DNA of 64,000 nt from Bryopsis sp. KO-2023 (lineage: Eukaryota; Chlorophyta; Ulvophyceae; Bryopsidales; Bryopsidaceae). The translations under genes and the position numbers were made by a program. The notes beneath the pieces were generated by a model that was not told the origin of the DNA, did not search any database, and worked only from the letters and a program-made list of their open reading frames with translations. Location: the NCBI GenBank assembly GCA_030272585.1, contig BSYQ01000016.1, positions 186,001 to 250,000 on the forward strand. Reading direction: 5' to 3'. This document shows positions 45,701 to 57,002 of the stretch, in pieces (the first letter of the stretch is position 1; each line of letters begins with the position of its first letter).

Positions 45701-47939
45701 AACTGCAATCGATCTATTCAATTCGCTGGCAGGACACCCCCTTTTCAAACCCCATCGTCATATCAGTTGGGGGTTTTATTCGTTATTCAACTGACAAAAT
45801 CAATCCCTATGCATGGTCTATTTGCCTTCAAATTCGGCATGAATTTTTCTGGACGGCCAATACGACTGTAGAATCGAGTTCCCTTTTCGTTGAAAATTTA
45901 CTTTTTGAAGAGTATAAAAAACTCACCTCCACACATTGAGCTCGTTTTCCATCGTTCCAATATATCCCAGTATCGTCTTGATGTCGAATCAAGAATTGGT
46001 CCCGAGATTTTTTGTCCGTCAACCATTCCATCAAATTTTCCTGCCAGAAAAAATAAAATAAAATAAAATCCAATCAGAGAAAAGAGCTTCATAGTCGTTT
46101 CTGAGGGCACAGCATTCATTTCTTGAGTTGATAAATGAAAGATTTTTCGCCTGACTTTTCGCTGCAGCATTGATTCTTTTTTTTTTAAATAGTTTGAAAA
46201 ATAGGTTACCTTTTCTTGGAAGGGAGGGAGGACAGGCTCTTCGTACACATCAGGAATTCGATCATATCGCTCAAAATCATCGAACATCGACACAGAAAAG
46301 GTATGGTTCTTGTCCAATCTGTGATTGTGCCCTTGCTTTTGGGCAGCTTGAGCTTCCTTGCGAAAAGACAAGACGCACATTCAGCTTCCAGGAGAATTCT
46401 CATTCCAAACTGCATTTACGCAACTATTGTGCATAAACGAAAAGTGACAAAACTTGATAGACCTGATTTTCAAGAGTACTTCCACTCGAAAGTTAAAAAA
46501 AATATATAAAAAAAAATATTTATATATATATCACGACTGCACGATTGTTGGATGAACAATCCGTTCAACAGATTTTCCCAATTTTTATAGATCGCACTCC
46601 AAAAGTTGACAGCTTTGGAAATGGAAAGCTCTAATTTTTTTTTCCCACCATACAAATTGAACAAGAAGTTTTTGTGTCAAATTTAAAACGGAGCTCTCTC
46701 TAATTTCTTGGGGGAAAAAGGAGCAACCACACCACACAATAATCACATTTTTTTAGTGATCTGTACCTCTGGTCGATCGAACTCAATGAAACAGAAACCT
46801 TTAGTTTTTCCAGTTTCTTTATCCACTGGCAACACGAACCCACCTACAGGAAGAAAACCAAAAACAAAAAAAGTATAAATGCAAATACAACCCATCAACA
46901 CATTACGTATCCAATACCTGAAAAATCGCACCATCCAGAGTAATTGTGTACAAGATGAAAAAAGTGAATTAAAAAAAAAAACTTTCTTTGACAAGGAAAA
47001 TGAAGGACAGATTCGAGCGTTAAAACCAAAGCAAAGATATGGGTTCCACAAATACACCGGTTGAAATTCTGTTAGTTTCAAGTCTTGCTTTCATTCATTT
47101 TATTTCAATTTTGGCACATTAGCCCAGATCGTACCATCCCTGATAGTCCCCACCCCGCCAAAAATTCTCCTGATGACTGTCGTCAATTTGTCAACTTTAT
47201 CTGCACCGACAACTGGAGTATTGTCCACAACTGCAAAGGGAAAATCGAACAAACAAAAATCAATCGACATTTTGGGACCTCGCAGTTTGCTTTAAACATA
47301 TCAACTAAATGTAGAACAATGGGATGAATACATAACAAAAAATAACTCGAATTAAATTCTGGAAAGTGAGTTCAGCTATGTATAATCCATCAAAGTATCA
47401 ACCAACGAGGTCAATCCACACCAAGTGTACAAATTCTCTTTTTCTTTTGGAGGGGGGGGGAGATTTGTGAGTTGTCAACCTCTTCCTAACAGAATCAGAA
47501 CCATTCTTCAAATCACTTTGAGTCGATCCAAAAGTGACATTGAATGGCAGCAAACTTTGATTGAGAAAAGATTGCAGCCCATGTTTCTCTAAACTTTTCA
47601 GGATAAAATCTGAGCGAGGCCTTCAGAACACACACAAAAAAATCCTTTTGAAATATATCACCAACAAACAAAAATCAAGGAAGCAGCCTGATGAGCTCTG
47701 CTGGTTAGCTTTCCCCCAATCTCACCAATCACAGATCCGAAGCCTGTTTCCTCGTTGAGTTCATCCCCATCAGAATCGTCATCCTCACTGAGAACTCCAA
47801 AGTCTTCCCCCTTTGGCAGGACGATTTTCTCGAAGTCGAAATCACCCAAAGGAAACCCGTTTGGCTGGTCGGGATACAGATCCCTGGCGAGGTCGATCGC
47901 TCGGTCTAGATACTGCTCTTCGTAATCGTCCGCCATCAT
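42737..47939 (-). CDS. eIF3b: Eukaryotic translation initiation factor 3 subunit B
   Basis: Eleven minus-strand exons (47726-47939, 47135-47230, 46767-46843, 46210-46356, 45927-46040, 45229-45550, 44703-45005, 44064-44354, 43481-43739, 43162-43318, 42737-42940) join to 727 residues, the usual size. eIF3b is a scaffold of the eIF3 complex at the 40S ribosome. An acidic N-terminus (LPKGEDFGVLSEDDDS) is followed by the RRM (VVDNTPVVGADKVDKL, GKTKGFCFIEFDRPE). The beta-propeller part shows YIATLHRQGVAIWGG, FQWAGGKDDLFFAKL, YLAVKVDRHTKTKKTTY, FAWEPFGHRF, AIFWSPRGKNLVM, EHFMATDIAWDPTGRYLAT and GFQIWSFQGRMLYR. FFQFLWRPRPPTLL and a charged helix lead to the end KEDYAL. The donor of exon 6 could be shifted by 4 bases; the chosen one keeps the frame. 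Confidence 0.97.
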
Positions 47940-48368
47940 TCACCCCTCAAAACACGCAGGACCTCCGCTCTGATTCCCACACTCTGACAGGAAAAAACAA
48001 CAACAGCAGTTCGTTTTTTTTCGCTTTTTTTTCACGTCGACTTCGACCCCCCCGACGATCAAAAAGGGATTATCAGGACAAAAGGAACGGATTAAAAAGG
48101 AAAGTTTCTGTCCGAGGGCGCCGCCCAAATCCACGCACACACAAATGAGCGGAAAAAGAAAGGGCGAAAACGATGATTTGTCTTGACGTTTTATCAGCCA
48201 AAAATAGATTCGGAAAAGTCGTCGTCGCGACGCGCGCCGTCGCAAAATCTTCTTCGAATCGTACCTGCCAAAATTGCCAGTATTCCGTCCATCCTCGACA
48301 GTTTTCGCTGGCAGGACGTCAAGCACGAGTTCTATTGTTTCTGGAACCGGCCAGGACTTCGCTGCAAT
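47940..48368. promoter_or_regulatory. Divergent promoter region eIF3b / YlmG
   Basis: 429 bases separate the two start codons of divergently read genes. The right half is GC-rich with CG dinucleotides, in contrast to the introns nearby. No TATA box is obvious. Confidence 0.5.
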
Positions 48369-48944
48369 ATGAACACGTCGCTGTTGCTAAGTCGTCCAGC
48401 CTACGCTCCCTTTCATTCTCGTCGCTGTGGAAAGTCAGAGCGACCCAACTGTCCGCACCAAATTCGACGTCCAAGATGCGCTGCACAGCCTGAAGGCAGA
48501 ATTTCTGAGACAGAATCCTCGACCCAGGTCAGCGAGCTTGGAGCGTGGGCATCCGCTCCGCTCGGCGCCCTCGGTGTGCTGCTCGCTTTCCCTCCCCAAG
48601 CCTTATCGGCCCCGGTGCAAGCCCAGCTCTACACCCTAGCGGCGCTCGACGCTCAAACTGCCAGTGCGCTGTCTACGTTCTTGAGTCCCACTCTGGCAGT
48701 CGGCCAGGTGTTGATGATCGTGCGCATCGTTTTGACGTGGTACCCCGAATTGGACACCGAGAAGTTCCCTTGGGTTATAGCTTTCGCACCCACTGAGCCA
48801 GTGCTGGCCCCCACTCGAAAAGTGGTTCCCCCAGCTTTCGGGGTGGACGTTTCTCCCATCATCTGGGTGGGGTTGTTCAGTTTTGTGAATGAAGTCTTGT
48901 TGGGCCCCCAGGGAATTCTCAACCTCATTCAAAGGAAAGCTTGA
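48369..48944 (+). CDS. Plastid YlmG/YGGT-family membrane protein
   Basis: From ATG 48369 the frame gives 191 residues without introns. The frame is open further upstream, but no earlier ATG is present. The first 45 or so residues (MNTSLLLSRPAYAPFHSRR...) are rich in S, R and small residues with few acids, as plastid transit peptides are. The core carries the YGGT signature: a hydrophobic segment VGQVLMIVRIVLTWYPELD, then FAPTEPVLAPTRKVVPP, and a second segment VSPIIWVGLFSFVNEVLLG. In plants and cyanobacteria YlmG proteins affect nucleoid distribution and thylakoid or cytochrome b6f biogenesis. The residues after the last segment (GILNLIQRKA) are short, as in the family. Confidence 0.88.
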   Translation: MNTSLLLSRPAYAPFHSRRCGKSERPNCPHQIRRPRCAAQPEGRISETESSTQVSELGAWASAPLGALGVLLAFPPQALSAPVQAQLYTLAALDAQTASALSTFLSPTLAVGQVLMIVRIVLTWYPELDTEKFPWVIAFAPTEPVLAPTRKVVPPAFGVDVSPIIWVGLFSFVNEVLLGPQGILNLIQRKA

Positions 48945-49423
48945 GCTCTTCCTGTTTGGTTCTCCATGGCTTATGGGGGCCAGGTTTTTGCAAATTTGAG
49001 GGGGGGTTGGGAATCGGGCATTCATGAATTCCCCCTTTTTTTCTTTTTTGTGGTGGAAGTCTGTTTTCTGGATGAAAAAGTCCACACCGGTTTGGCATTC
49101 AATTCGCATTGTGGGGATTTTTTTAGCAACAGTTCTTGTTGTGGGGGTTGACTGGATTCACTTCTAAGCAAATTTTGGACACTCTGTTGTTTTCCTCTGG
49201 AAGGAAAAAGAATGCCAATTGCGACACTGGGCAAATTTACAGCCGGTTGGGAAGAGCAAATGGTTGAAAAAAAAACACAACATACATTAATCCAGCAAAG
49301 CAAGTGTTTGAGACTGGTGGTAATACGACCACCTCTTCCTGGTTCGATTGCCCCCAAGGCTCCCAGAAATAGAATTACAATCTCGACCCCATTTGAAGAT
49401 GCAAGTTTTCCTGACTCATTTGT
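48945..49423. other. Spacer between convergent genes
   Basis: 3' flanks of the YlmG gene and the ankyrin gene; no exon supported. Confidence 0.5.
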
Positions 49424-52400
49424 TTACTTTTTCTTGCCTTTCTTCCCCCCTTTCTTTTTCTTGGCAGCGGCTGCTAACCGGGCCTCTTCTTCCTCCTTCA
49501 ATCTGGCCTCTTCCTCCAGCTGGGTGGATGAAAGAAAAAAAAATGAAACTTGATTACAGAACAGTAGAAATTGTGGGGTTCGATTTGTCAGACACAATTA
49601 AGCTCGATCGAGTAATAATGAGGTACTGTGTCACTGAACAGTTTTAAGCTGTCAGGTGGGTGGTGGTTTTTTCAAGGGTGCTGGACACACCCTGAGTTTC
49701 TCCTCTTCTTCCTTTCGTTTGGCCTCCTCCTCTGCGCGAATCCTTTCAAGGCGCTCGGCTTCAATTCTGTCCTCTTCCTCGTCCTCAGCATCTCGTCTTT
49801 TGCTGGCGGCTGCGTATTTCGCCTCCTCTCCATCCACGCTGGTACAAGGCGTTCAAAAGACAGTCAGGAAGCGAACAAAATGAATGATCATTGCTCCTTG
49901 GGAGATGCTCTTGGAAGAACGATCGGACGAATGAGGAGTTCTGTGGGGATCGTTATCTGAATGGCTTTGAAACCAGCATCAGTCAAAAAGACTGTTGCTC
50001 AGCCACCAAAAAACAAAAGCGCAGTGCCCTTTTTTTGCTCACTTGACTTCTTGGGTGATCTCCTCTTGAGTGTTCTCTTGCCCTGTCGTGTTTTCCTGTT
50101 CCTCCATTTCCGCTTTCAGCCTGCTGCGCTCATTGGCTCCATTGCTGTTCACCCTCCGAATCATTTCAATACAAGTCGTATTGGTTGTCAATGCCAGGGG
50201 CTCGTTCCCGTATTGATTTCGAACGCTCGTCAAGGCACCATGGCACAACAACATCGCGACCACCTACACAAAAACTAAGAAGCTCTTTCCCCAAATACGC
50301 ATCAAGAAAACACACGCATCCCCTTGCTTTCATGAATGGCCAAGTACTGTCTTACTCTTGCTTCCCCAGAGGCAGCTGCAAGGTGTAGTGGACGATTGCC
50401 GAGGTCGCCCGCCGCCTCCACAGGAGCCCCGTTTCTCAGCAGCAATTCAACAGACCTTACATCTCCTCTGAAAGCCGCCCAATGCAGTGCCGTATCTCCG
50501 GACTTGTTTTGGGCAACGATGGAAGCGCCCTTGGATAGCAAAAAGTCCAGGACCTCCGTTTGCTGATTCCTAGCGGCTGCTAGTCTACATCTGAAAAAAC
50601 CAACCGCGATAAAATGATGATAAAGTAGCGTCACTGATTCTTTCATGGGGTGTCAGCGTCACTTTATGGGCGGTATTTGACGCTTGTGCAGCGCTTGTGT
50701 CAAACAACACCAAGTTATCGCCAAATCACGGACGCGAACTTGACGCAAAAACACGCTGAAAGCTCGCGCGTCTGTTTGACGCAAAAATACCGGTCATGTG
50801 ACGTGCATTAAATTGACGGTGGAATCACGTGCGTGAAATCGACACACAAATACCGCGAAAACCACACTCAGTACACCCCACACTCACTTCTCCTTGTTTC
50901 CGTGAACTTGTTGTTCTAGTTTTCACGGACCCACAAACACGTGACAAAGACGATGTGACTTCCCATGGGTTTGGAGACATTTTCGCTTGTCCTGTTGACA
51001 TTTTTTCGATTTCCGATAGGTTTCCGCCGACCGATAAACGACTCTGACTTGCACGAGACAGGAAGTCCGCTTTCTGAGGTCGTGTCCACGTGCGAAGTTT
51101 GGATGCCGTTCGCTGCCAATAATACCCCCCAGCGGTGCGTGAGGGGGCAGTTTGGGTTTGGGTTAGGGTTGGGTAAGGGTCTGTTTTTTTTCTTTTCGGA
51201 CGTGATACGACTTGACGCTTCGACGCTTGAGGGTAAAAAAAGCGCCACTCTATATTCCGTGAACTGAGGGGACCCTTTCTGTGGCGATCGCGACTACTAC
51301 CCTCCTGGGTTTGGAGTCAGCTCGACGAGGGGTCTGTAAGCCAAAGAGGTTTTTTTTTTTTATTGTTTTCCTGGGCGGGCTATGTGGAGAGGCTTGGAGT
51401 TCTGCTCCGCGATAATCGGATATACTCCTATGGACGTTGACAGTGGAGTTCAGCGATCGTGTTACGAGGGCTAGCTTAGATGGAATGGCGAGGGAATGGA
51501 GTTGGTCGATCGCGTTACGAGCGCCTCTAGCTGGGATGGACGGGCGAGAGAGTCTGTGTTGCTGTGAGCTTGGTCACCCTGCTTGCGTGCCGTCGTTTTT
51601 TCTGGTGGTGCATCAGCGTCAGGCTCGGATTCCTCGCTACCTCCAGGTTCAGGATTTTTCTGTGACTTTTTTCCCTTATACACATCACACCAAACCACAT
51701 CATGTTTTGGAGGATACATCCTGTTGCTTCCTATTCCCATCCCCAGGGCATGTACTTCAGGATCACCCCACTCCTGCAAAAAGCTCTTTGGGGTCGAAAA
51801 TAAAACTCTAAATCACTGTGTTCTTGAAATGTTATCTACAGTTCTTCATCTTCACTCCCTGACAGCACTGCTGGGTGCATTAATGCCAATATTGGCAATT
51901 GGAGGAAGAGAAATATAGTCTTTTGTTGATTCTGAATCTTGTAGGGTCATTGCAACACAGCACTTTGTGCATTCACACCAGTCCCTCGCTTGATGAATGT
52001 GTCTATTGTAGAAGGTTGCAGGCTGGAATGAGCACAGAAGATATCCACAAAAAGAAGCTAGAGAATCTTCATGCCAAAAACATTTTAAAGCTGTCTCGAC
52101 CTTGAAATCAGGGTGATTTCGACTTTGAAATCACCCTGATGATGAAAACATAAGTTGTTGAACGTATCTCTGTGGTTGTATTCATGGATAACTCAATCCC
52201 AACGGATCAACAATGGTGGTGGCGATCGACTATAAGAGGAAAAGCAAACGAGGTAAGTTTGCAGTAAGTTTGATGTGTCCTCCATCACAAATTTGTGATA
52301 GGATTTGAGTGCGGTGCTGACCTCTTTTCTTTTTTCTTTTTTTTTCCTTCTCAATGTCGATATGTAAAGTATGTATTTGCCGTTTGTATCCGTTTTTCCA

Positions 52401-54216
52401 CCGGGGGGCGGGTGGGGATTTTGGCAGGATTAAGAAAACCAGCAAACTGTTTTTTTTTTTTGCTGGGTACCCATCCCTCTATTGTAGATTGAGTTTTTCT
52501 TTATCATAGTTGCAGCGTTTTTTATTTTTCTTGAGAAGAAAGGGCAGGGATGGGAAAAAAAAGACATTTCTGGGTCTGTTTTGGGATCTGGGAATTCGGG
52601 GACTGTGAAAAGAAAAACCTAACGAAAAAAAGAAAACAAAAAGAGAGACGATATGACAGGGAGGAAATGGATGCGGTGGTGGGATTTGCCCTGATTGAAT
52701 TTTGCTGTCGTGGTGGTATTGGACCTGTCATATTTATGTGTACGAAATTTGGGTTGAATTTTGCTGCTTCAATTGGATTACAATAATATGGAATTTGTTA
52801 AAAATAAATAAAAATTGATGTGGCATCTGCTTCTTTTGTTTTCCCTGGGGTTAGTTTCCCTTTTTCCGACTGCTGATTTTGCAGTGCATGGGGGGGTGTG
52901 TTAGATAGCTCGAAGGCTGATGCGTTCCAAAGCGAAAAAGATGCAACTAATAGAGGGTTCAAGGCCGAATTCTAGGCTGCCTGAGCGAAGAGTGGTGATG
53001 GAAGACAAATGAGGGTAGAATTCCTTGTGTATGGATCACAGATTACAAAAATTGAGTGACCTCAGTGAACATCAAGCATGATGCCGGATTTCTCACTTCA
53101 GGGTTGACACATGTCCTTAAAATTAAGTTTGAAGGAATTGAGTGGAATCCCTGGTGGCCCCCTCCAGGGGATTGGGTTCTATTCCCAAAAGGTTCCTATT
53201 ATTAGATCTATCGCATCATTCATTGATAATTCACCCGTCTTTAGATGTCGTACAACAGCGTGAAACCACGTCAAAATATCGCTGACGCTCTCTGAACGTG
53301 GAAGTAACACAACCGCAACAAGCGACGTAAAACTACGTCAAATTGTCGCTGACGTTCCCTCAGCGTGAAATTAACACAACCGCAACAAGCAACGTGAAAC
53401 AACGTCAAATTACTGGTGGCGCTGTTTCACGCTGGATTGACACAGTCGCAACAAGCACGCAATTTTATGGGCGTTGTTTTTGCGCTAATCATCGTCAGCG
53501 GTATCCGAATTCGATAAAGAGGCGTAAGCGATAAAACAACGCCAGTTCTCGTCATTTTAACGCGGTTGGTTTTTTCAGATGTACGAAAGCATGAACGTGG
53601 ATAAATGCAAACCAAAAACAAACCAAAGGAAATACTGAAACCTAGTGCTTTTGCAAGCTACGCCCGCAGTAAAGAAAACCCTGCTGAATCTAAAATTTGG
53701 TTGGCGTACAATGGAGTTGTGCCATCCTCCAACTTGGCATCAACGCTTTCTCCTGCCTCCAGCTCCCGCTGCAAAAAAGAATTGCAAAGGATATTATGCG
53801 AATGGGCGCAGACAGGGCTAGTGTTTCGCACGAAAGATCGTCCGTCTCCACCAGCTTGTAACGACATATTTCTGACGCTTCTATTAAATTTTCTTTGAAG
53901 GACAAAGCTGAACTCCATGGTGGTGAAAAAGTACCGGCTTCGGATTCGCTTAGAGTGGTAATTCACCTACTTGCACTCCTTCCAAATTTCCACTGGCAGC
54001 GAAATTGTGCAGCTCGTCACCTTTCACTGAACACAAGCATTTTCTTACATGTCCATCCTATTCGAGGACGAAACGCAAGGTCGAATTATGTAGCTGCTCG
54101 TCTTGTGAAGCTGAATCTGTGAATTGACATGCACTCTCTCTTTCTCTCACCCAACCTTGGGGAACTTTCTTGCCCATGGCAAGAATTTGTTGAATTTCCT
54201 CCATTTCCGATGCCAT
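49424..54216 (-). CDS. Ankyrin-repeat protein with charged C-terminal helix
   Basis: Seven minus-strand exons (54156-54216, 53971-54026, 53710-53768, 50314-50590, 50043-50263, 49691-49838, 49424-49519) join in phase to 305 residues. It starts MASEMEEIQQILAMGKK. Ankyrin units follow: GDELHNFAASGNLEGVQ, ESVDAKLEDGTTPL, EVLDFLLSKGASIVAQ, SGDTALHWAAFRGDVRSVELLL, LGNRPLHLAAASGEARV and VAMLLCHGALTSV. The tail is a long E/K/R helix ending in KKKKGGKKGKKK. Ankyrin repeats bind partner proteins and the basic end may contact RNA or a nucleus-import factor, but the role is unknown. The third exon could instead end at 53680 (10 residues longer); the shorter form fits the repeat better. The third intron is 3.1 kb, far longer than any other here. 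Confidence 0.78.
52107..52140. repeat. 14-bp perfect hairpin in the long intron
   Basis: ATCAGGGTGATTTC (52107-52120) and its exact complement (52127-52140) flank a 6-base loop, inside the 3.1-kb intron of the ankyrin gene. Confidence 0.8.
53257..53457. repeat. Three tandem copies of a ~67-bp unit
   Basis: The pattern ACGTCAAA...GCTGACG...CACAACCGCAACAAGC recurs at about 53264, 53332 and 53399. The third copy is the most diverged. The array lies at the upstream end of the ankyrin gene's long intron. Confidence 0.75.
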
Positions 54217-54476
54217 GATGAACAACCCCAACCAAAGCTATCCTTCAAACGAAATTCTGCCCTTGGGAACTGTTGCAGTGCTTTGCTCAAGCAAAAGCGA
54301 TGGAACAATAGTTTTCGATATCGATGTATAGCAGTGAGTAGCTCTTCTGTTGCATCCAAAAGATCAGGAGCCACAAGAGAATGCACGATTGAGAGACCAG
54401 TCAGCGCGAGCCGTTGACACAACTGCCTCCAGAATGGACAGGCTTAGTCTGTTGGAACAGGTTTTCTCGTGCCATA
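54217..54476. promoter_or_regulatory. Divergent promoter region, ankyrin gene / unknown gene
   Basis: Only 260 bases separate the start codons of the two divergently read genes. No clear core element is visible. Confidence 0.45.
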
Positions 54477-56388
54477 ATGCCCAGATCAAATTTTATTCAC
54501 GAATCCACCCTTCCGGCGGCGCCAGCTCGGGCGCTCGCAGGTTTGCCGCATCCAAAGGGGTCCAAGAAGAAAGCGATCGCTATCGTGGCCCGCTCCGGGC
54601 GTTCCAGAGAGGCGAAAACAGGTCCGTACATTGAAGGTCGAAATCCTGTCCAGCCAAATGTGTTGGGCGACGATGTTCGAAGGACCATCGTTGATGCAGA
54701 GAGCTTCATCGGGTAGGTGTCAGGCTTTACGAACTTGAAAAGTTGTTTCGCGTTACCCCCCCCCCTCCTTTTTTTAGGAATTGGAGGGGGGAATCAGGAA
54801 ATTTTGTAAAATAGGCCGAAGTAATCGATTTCTTAAGTTTTGAAAGCGGCCCGAGTTTTCTTATATTGTGAGGATGCTAAATATGCCTTCTTTTCGGCCA
54901 ATTACCCTCGGGGTGCTTCTGTGGGGGGACCATCCTAAATTTCTGTCAGACCCGCACGCTTTGGTTGGCATGGAAAGCCTCACTACGAAATGAGTCACTC
55001 CAAAAACGATCATTCCGAACGTACGAGCATTGTACCGCGACATTTCTGCGTCAAACCTACCCACTTTCCTTGCAGCCCTGCAAATTCGAACGACATATGA
55101 AAGTGGTTCTTTTCCACGTTCAGGACTGCGAGCATAAGTCTCTCCAGCGTCCTTTAACGTTGAGATTTTGTTATTTTATAAGGGATTGAAGGACTCTCTT
55201 GTTGAAACTTTCGATATTGTGGTCTTTTTGGAAATAGTCAGCAGTTCCTTGGATATTTTTAAGGAAATTAATCCGTTTTGACTCATTTTACAAAAACATC
55301 CGTTTTACACCCTCCCCCCCCCCCCCCTTCAAAAAAATAGGATCGTTATGTAACGCGAAACAACTTATCAAATTCGTAAAGCCTCACGGGCGTGCGATTT
55401 TCACCCGCGGAAAAGATATGAGATAGAGTCTTGACAACGACCGTCATACGGACAACAGAGAAGCCTTTTGAATAGTGCAACAGATTGAACTGTGGTTTGT
55501 ATGTGGTAGGAAGTTGAAGGAAAGATCGTTTGTCAAGCCAACTCCCGTCCTCCGATCAATCGAGAAGAAACCGATTTCGCTCGTGCAAGGTATTGGTCTT
55601 CCACACCGAGCTGGCGAGGGATCGTGGACAATTGAACGGACGATTTGGTCGTAACTCGATCTCCATGCTGTTCCAGACGATGCCAATCCCCCTAACCCCC
55701 CCCCATCGCACAGCAATTTGGATCACGTTACGAAAGCTTTCCAGCACAGGTATCTAAAACGCTGCTGTTAAGGCGGTGACCTCCTTTTCCTGCGGTCGAA
55801 TCATTGATTACTTGAACTTATTTTGGACAAAAATATCGCTTGGATGGAAGAATGAAAATGCCAATAATGAGGGTATTTATGCCAGCGTAGACTGAATATA
55901 AGCCGCAATCTTCACTTCAACATATTTGAATTGATCCGACTGATCAGTGATCCCTTGACTGTTGCAGACTCTCCCACCAGCTTGAATCCCTGAATAGAAT
56001 CACAAAAACATTGCGATCGGATCGAGGTAGCATAGCAAGCTCCACCAGCTTGATCAAAACGAACTGCAAGCACTTCATTGTCGGGAAGCTGACCAGCCAA
56101 TCCAACAGCACCACAGAGTTCTTCAGTGATAGAGTGGAGTTCTACTTCCATCACCCCAACCAAGGGAAAATTCAAATGGTGATGTTTTACAGGGACATGC
56201 AAGACATTCACGTTTTCCGTGCGAGGAAAGTGCTGCAGTTCAAAATAGTCCGCAGGTTGCACTTGTTTGGGAAAGATTATGAACACCTGAACCCCATGGA
56301 CATCCTGAGCATGGAATTTGGATCGCAGGCAGATATGATGGAGTTTTGTGACAGAGGTCTTGATGTGATGAACCACTGCAGTCTGTAA
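54477..56388 (+). CDS. Unidentified two-exon gene with a TIR element in its intron
   Basis: Exon 54477-54712 begins MPRSNFIHESTLPAAPARA, is basic and Ala/Pro-rich, and ends at a GTAGGT donor in phase 2. Segment 56049-56388 follows an acceptor CACCAG with the matching phase and gives a total of 191 residues. The second part is a compact beta/alpha-looking domain: HFIVGKLTSQSNSTTEFF, KIQMVMFYRDMQDIHVF, VLQFKIVRRLHLFGKDYEHL and ILSMEFGSQADMMEF. The alternation resembles a PH-like fold but I cannot name the family. The 1.34-kb intron contains an inverted-repeat element (54722-55384), so exons between it and 56049 may have been overlooked. A further frame at 56650-56818 may be an alternative 3' exon. 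Confidence 0.5.
54722..55384. mobile_element. Inverted-repeat element (MITE-like) in an intron
   Basis: The ends 54722-54756 and 55350-55384 are inverted copies, 33 of 35 bases matching (outer end AGGCTTTACGAA). The 663-bp unit has C-runs inside both ends and no coding frame with a recognisable domain. The size and non-coding interior fit a non-autonomous DNA transposon. No certain target-site duplication is seen, so the class is unknown. Confidence 0.7.
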
Positions 56389-57002
56389 CTACTGGAGCCC
56401 ATCGCTAATCTTGAAGGGAAAAAAAGACCCCCCCCCCCTTTCCCCAAAAGTAAATAACGTTCATCATCAGACAGAGCAAATCACTGTTACAAATTGTGTG
56501 CCTTTTTGCTTGTGCAAGATATTTCTGTTTTATCTGTTGGCTCTGCAGATCGCTCCTCAGTTCAGAGATTCTCGGCATTTCTTTTCAGTTGCAAGTCATA
56601 GAAATATGGTCAGTCCACCGATGAGTTTTCCCTTCATTTTTTTTTTCAGACTGGAGTTTGAAAATGCACCACAACGAGATATCTTAACTCATCAAGAGAA
56701 AGATTCAATGGAGATGCCATCAAAGCTCTTCGATTTTATGCCTTGCAATTGTTCAAATCTCATGTTCGACACACTGGAACACTGCACACCTATCGCCTCC
56801 ATTAAAAAAAATAAATAAAACAATGCCACTACCCCCACAGTTGCCAGTACCAACTATAATATGACAGACGAAGAAAAGTTTGCCCGACACCGCGAAGGAT
56901 TAGTTAACCCTAACTGATGTCAAGAACGAGCTGCTTCTGTTGGTAGAAGTGCTGTAAACCAAAGCAGACCAGCAATGGTTGTTCCAATGTCCCCTGGATC
57001 AC
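56389..57002. other. Spacer between convergent genes
   Basis: 3' flanks of the unknown gene and the JmjC gene. It includes a C-run at about 56424-56437 and a short frame (56411-56818) without domain. Confidence 0.4.

Noticed and set aside
50640-53560. The long ankyrin-gene intron as one transposon with terminal inverted repeats
   Set aside because: The two ends share only short words such as TTATGGGCG in direct orientation; no convincing inverted ends were found.
55912-56376. 154-residue minus-strand frame
   Set aside because: Opposite the better plus-strand exon 56049-56388; no domain and no phase-compatible neighbours.
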